Part shown: positions 59,941-64,000 of the stretch, one piece after another
Layout of the letters: each line of letters starts with the position of its first letter
How positions within the stretch are numbered: the first letter of the stretch is position 1
NCBI RefSeq assembly: GCF_026210795.1
Contig: NC_089433.1
Span: 2,381,001 to 2,445,000 of the forward strand
Source: Rhizophagus irregularis
Taxonomy: Eukaryota > Glomeromycota > Glomeromycetes > Glomerales > Glomeraceae
Length of the DNA stretch: 64,000 bases
Reading direction: 5' to 3'
Position numbers and translations under genes: made by a program
The notes under the pieces: model-generated
The model's input: the letters and a program-made list of their open reading frames with translations, nothing else
The model's database searches: none
Told to the model about the DNA's origin: nothing

Positions 59941-61334
59941 TTTTTTTATTTTGTAAAAGGTTTTTGACGTTCTTTAAGAAAGTGGTGATTTTTTACTTTA
60001 TTTTTTTTTATTAATATTTATCATTGCAATTAATTTTGGCGTGAAAGGGTTATATTTATAATTAATATCGGAGGTAGATATCATACTCAATAACTATACC
60101 TCCGATGTTGTATAGTACTAGTTGACGAAATCTATACAGTATAATTTTTATCGTATAGTATAGTGTAAAAAATCTATACTGTATAGATAAATGCTATACT
60201 GTATAAATAAAAAATTATACTGTACTGTACAACATTGGAGGTATATATATATCATACTCAATATCGTTTAACCGTTATGAACGCGAGTACCCGACAATCC
60301 CGACAATAAAAATTTCAAGTGTCCACTATATTTCGATGATACTTTTCCGCTTTTCCGCAGTACATACTAGCCCGAAATTTATGCTATGCGCAGTAATACA
60401 TAACCGCTGGTTTTTACTCGAAAGTTCTGGCATATTTTTTATTACGCAACTTGATTGCATCTCCTGAAATCGACAGATTGTTAATATCGACAGCGCCATT
60501 GACGAAGAGAAACTTGAATAATTTAGTAAAAATCACATGAAAATGGAAGATGCACAAAACCTATTTTAGTATTTGTATAAAATTATTGCCGTGATTTCTC
60601 GTGATTTCTGTAAAAACTGATACATTTATGTTTTGTGATTATAAATTCCACGATCAAATCACGGAAAAAATTTTTATTGGGTAAAGAAAAATATGGTAAA
60701 TTTTGATGCCCAAGAGTTTGATAATACTTAGGAGAAGGTGGTTGTAATCATAGCCAATTTTTTCAAGGGGATTGATGCCTTAAGATGTTTACCACCACGA
60801 GATAGAAAACCCATCTGATATTAGGAAGTAATTGAATAATAAAAATTTTTGGTTTTGATTTTATCAGAAATTATCCAAGATATAAATTTTCGCCATTGAA
60901 TTCTACTTGAGTTATATTCATTTTCTTGCAAGTACGACTATGTTATAAAATACTGTCATGATATCAATATTTAAGTGGCCACGAAACCGTTTTAAAAGAC
61001 AAAAATACAAAGTCCTCATTTTATTTTTTAAAAAAAAATTATTTAAATATAAAGATTATTGACGGAGGCATTTACCGCCGTTTAGATTTTACATTTTTAA
61101 TATATCAAGAATTTGGATAGAGAACGATTTTCATGTGACACGAACTGGAGACTAACATCAAGTGATAAGAAAAAGTATAAATATTTTTTATAACTTTGAT
61201 ATTTTCAATATCAATAAGAGCGACCATTAGTAGACATGGAATAATTTAAAATACGGATTTATAATAATAAATATATAAATAATATATAATATATAATGTT
61301 CTTTATTTAAAATAAACAATATTCTAATATTCTT
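59941..61334. other. gene-poor stretch with a foldback repeat
   Basis: At about 60,064-60,260, TACCTCCGATGTTGTATAG and its inverted copy (GTACAACATTGGAGGTATA) flank several CTATACTGTATA words, and the sequence ATATCATACTCAATA occurs on both sides; probably a MITE with repeated flank. The GC-richer stretch 60,280-60,680 includes a 57-codon frame (60,326-60,499, minus) with no known domain. Confidence 0.45.
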
Positions 61335-63469
61335 TTACAATAAATTTTCTCTATGATATTTTTTATTCTTCAAATTCTTCAATAAGATGAATTTTTTAGT
61401 CAAATAATTATAACCTAATCTGAGTAGATATTTTTCGCAAGCATCATGTAATTCTTTTTCATATTTATGATTACGTACACTTTGTTGAACCAAGTTCTTT
61501 GCACTATTATAGGCTGAAGACCATTTAGAATCAGATTTATATTTAGCAAGAACTATTTCGAAATAAACAATAATCAGCGATGTTATCCAAACGCTGTTTT
61601 CAAGGCGTCTTAAACACAATTTCTCAGCATAATTTTTAAGAGAGTCAATATTTTTTTCCGAGAGTTTAATCTTGAATGGCCCAGAGATTAATTCACGACA
61701 TTTGAAATTACCATTATTTGTTTGAGAATTGATTATTTCATTGAAACACTCATCATCAGCGGTGGATCCAAACATTCCACAAATAGTTTTATTTGTATCA
61801 TGATCTACCGTAATTTTTTTACTTAGCTCATTATGAACTACTATACCTTGTTGAATCAAATATTCCTCACTAGCAGCGTGCAATAATCCCTTATACCGGT
61901 CATTATATTGGAGAAATTCACTTATAACCTATCTGCTTTTTCATAAGCATCTTCCCACTCAATTTTTTGCTCTTCTAAAACCTTTTCTAAATATTTCATA
62001 ACAAATACGGTTTGCCATACTAATGATGGATATTCTTTAATTCTTCAAATCCACCAACAAAAAAGGTGAGACCTTTAACGGTATCTTCAATTGAATCAGA
62101 ATCAATTTTGAGATGGTCAGAGATTATTTTATGTATAGATAAAGAACCATCGCTTTCTTGACTTAAGCAAATTTCGGTAGCATCGCTTTCAAGAGCATTT
62201 AATTTAAGACATCTAATTATCATTTCACGATCTTCAGCAGAAACTTGAACTGTAATCTTAATAACATGAATAATTTCCATTTGTTTATCTTCATTGGTAC
62301 AAGTCGTTATGGCGAATTTAGAATTGAAATATTTAACAGTATTAGATGACCATTTAAAATCATGACCGGAACTTGAGTATTCCGACGTTTCACTAAAGTC
62401 TTTTGTTTCAACTATTCAAAAACACTATTAAGGGATTTACTTTGATGTTCATTTTCGTTGTAGGAAAAATATATTTCACTTTTGGCAAATTCATCCTTAT
62501 ATGAATTCCATGATACAAGGTCCTAAATAGATATATTAAGTAATCAGTAATTGAATAAATATAATTAATTTTTATGAAAATGTATATCTGATATACAAAC
62601 CTTTGTAGTTGCTACTTTCCAAACCGATGAATTTGCTTCTTTTTCGGATAAGTAACATTCTTCTTGCTAACTTCAACATTAGCAGTAAAATACAATCCAT
62701 TAAATGCCTAACAAACGTAAATGTTAAAACCTCAATTCCTCAATTGTATAAAAAAAAAAATCTCAAAAAATAAATTTATATTTACGTCATCAGATTTCTT
62801 AAATCGAAATTGAATCAATGATTTGGGATATACTTCAATCAATGTTCTAACCAAAGCATCTATAAATGTTGATTTTGTTCGTCGTCTTCACTAGGTTCAA
62901 AAGTGATTGGCAAATAATGTCGCAAGTCCAAAAACGATTGAAATCTTTCCATTTTATTTATACCAAAATCATTTCTTTTATTAGTGATGAACACAAATTG
63001 GGGGGATAAAGAGCTATTAAGTGGATTTATACGATGTTTTCTGATACGTTGAACAAAATTTCCTAAATTTGAAAGATCGCTCAAAGAAAGATCAAGTGGT
63101 TTCGGGTCATATTCCTAATACAAAGATTTTTCAATTTAATAATCAATATAAATTCAACTCTGGAAAGGCAAGAAAGTGGATAATAGAATTAGGATAATGA
63201 TTTTACCTCTGTTTTATTATGAATACCATTACCATTAAATGTATATTTAGTCTTTTTTTCCATAGTTATTGGTTTATGATTTTTATGATTCCGTTGATAG
63301 TTTGCCGTATCTTCGTCATTTGATGAGAAACCAGAACCTTAAAGAATATCACGATTTTAGTTCGCTTCCAACACTTAATTACAATTAAAAAAAAACAAAT
63401 ACCCGTATACTGCTGCGTGTAACTTTTATTTTCATAGTGTGATGATGATTTCATTGAAGCAGTAGCCAT
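61335..63469 (-). pseudogene. decayed multi-exon gene with repeated helical Trp motif
   Basis: I do not recognise the family for certain. The model begins ATG at 63,469 (MATASMKSSSHYENKSYTQQ), with good introns to exons 63,337-63,207 and 63,114-62,786, then parts at about 62,710-62,602, 62,523-61,920 and 61,919-61,335. Frameshifts are needed near 62,880, 62,640, 62,412, 62,030 and 61,925. The C-terminal half contains two diverged ~115-residue repeats, each with SDGS/NNGNF, then a VW-T pattern: PSLVWQTVFVMKYLEKVLEE and ENSVWITSLIIVYFEIVLAK, followed by KW/EW-x-Y-KA. This helical pattern resembles the C-terminal part of VIT/von Willebrand A proteins, a weak assignment. The N-terminal part holds SPQFVFITNKRNDFG. 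Frameshift density says it is inactive, unless some are sequencing errors. Confidence 0.5.
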
Positions 63470-64000
63470 GATAATTAATTGTTAAAGCAAAATTAAACGT
63501 GAAGAAGAAAAAGCGAAAGAAAAAGGTTTATTTATCAAAAGAAAAAAAAATATATTTTTCTTTAACAATTGTAAGAAAATAAGCGAAGAAAAAAGGTGTA
63601 TTTATCAAAAAAAAAAAATTTTTTCGCGTAACGCATTTCAGCATTTCGACGTCGCTATTCTTCCCAAAATGTAAATCGAGACATTTTTTTTTCCCTTAAT
63701 ATAGATAACGAAATCATTTTTTATAATACTATTTAGTGCTTTTAACATCTGAACGAGAACTATTTTTTTATTCTTGTACTAAAAATAAAATTATTATGAC
63801 ATTGTCGTGCATGAAAGAGTCTTTGTTTTTTTCTATCAATCTGATAAAAATTTGCATTAAAGATTATCATTATAGAAAAAATAATGCCGATAAATGACAA
63901 GAATTGTCCTCTGTCCTGTTTTTTCAGAGACAAAATTAGCTAAATAACCGAGATATAGGTTTCAGTCATAAAATCTAATTATTCCTGAATTATTGGATTA
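63470..64000. other. intergenic, duplicated purine-rich segment
   Basis: GAAGAAAAAGCGAAAG with TTTATTTATCAAAAG at about 63,500-63,550 recurs at about 63,575-63,620, a short tandem duplication. Otherwise no feature. Confidence 0.5.

Overview
This is AT-rich nuclear DNA from a filamentous fungus. The host genes are split by short GT-AG introns of roughly 40-110 bases and encode fungal or eukaryotic housekeeping proteins. The gene islands are separated by deep nests of transposons. The gene style, the AT-rich repeats and the transposon mix suggest an arbuscular mycorrhizal (Glomeromycotina, Rhizophagus-like) genome. That placement is an inference from general familiarity, not a database result.

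Host gene islands. At 1-12 kb lie a Gln-rich nuclear-type protein (cut by the left edge), a two-finger GATA factor, methionine sulfoxide reductase B, a J-domain protein divergently paired with the ten-exon ribosome-assembly GTPase LSG1, and, tail to tail with LSG1, the RNase H2 catalytic subunit. At 47-51 kb the Tudor splicing factor SPF30/SMNDC1 converges on an eight-exon Hpc2/ubinuclein gene (HIRA histone chaperone complex). A small acidic three-exon gene is proposed at 43.9-44.5 kb. A frameshifted multi-exon gene lies at 61.3-63.5 kb.

Transposon regions. From 12.6 to 46 kb and 51.9 to 58 kb the window is mostly mobile DNA in layers. A decayed minus-strand hAT transposase (13.8-19.6 kb) is split by a second, complete hAT element (14,338-17,530, perfect 8-bp duplication) and by a hAT-type MITE. 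A LINE-like remnant (24.5-26.8 kb) holds a palindromic TTA-duplicating element that itself holds a hAT-type MITE. A Helitron/Helentron-like element (about 28.7-36.7 kb) is interrupted by a pogo/Tigger element (29,645-31,913) and by a foldback MITE (35,397-35,675). A 4.36-kb element at 38,685-43,042 has inverted ends, a TTA duplication and a broken DDE-type protein that I cannot place in a named superfamily; it is the best novelty candidate. At least seven elements with 8-bp duplications each carry a different subterminal motif.

The stop codons that break several transposon reading frames are mostly explainable as C:G to T:A changes. Tandem arrays with units of 30, about 60, 71, 100 and 183 bp occur inside or next to the mobile elements. 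No tRNA, rRNA or CRISPR was recognised.
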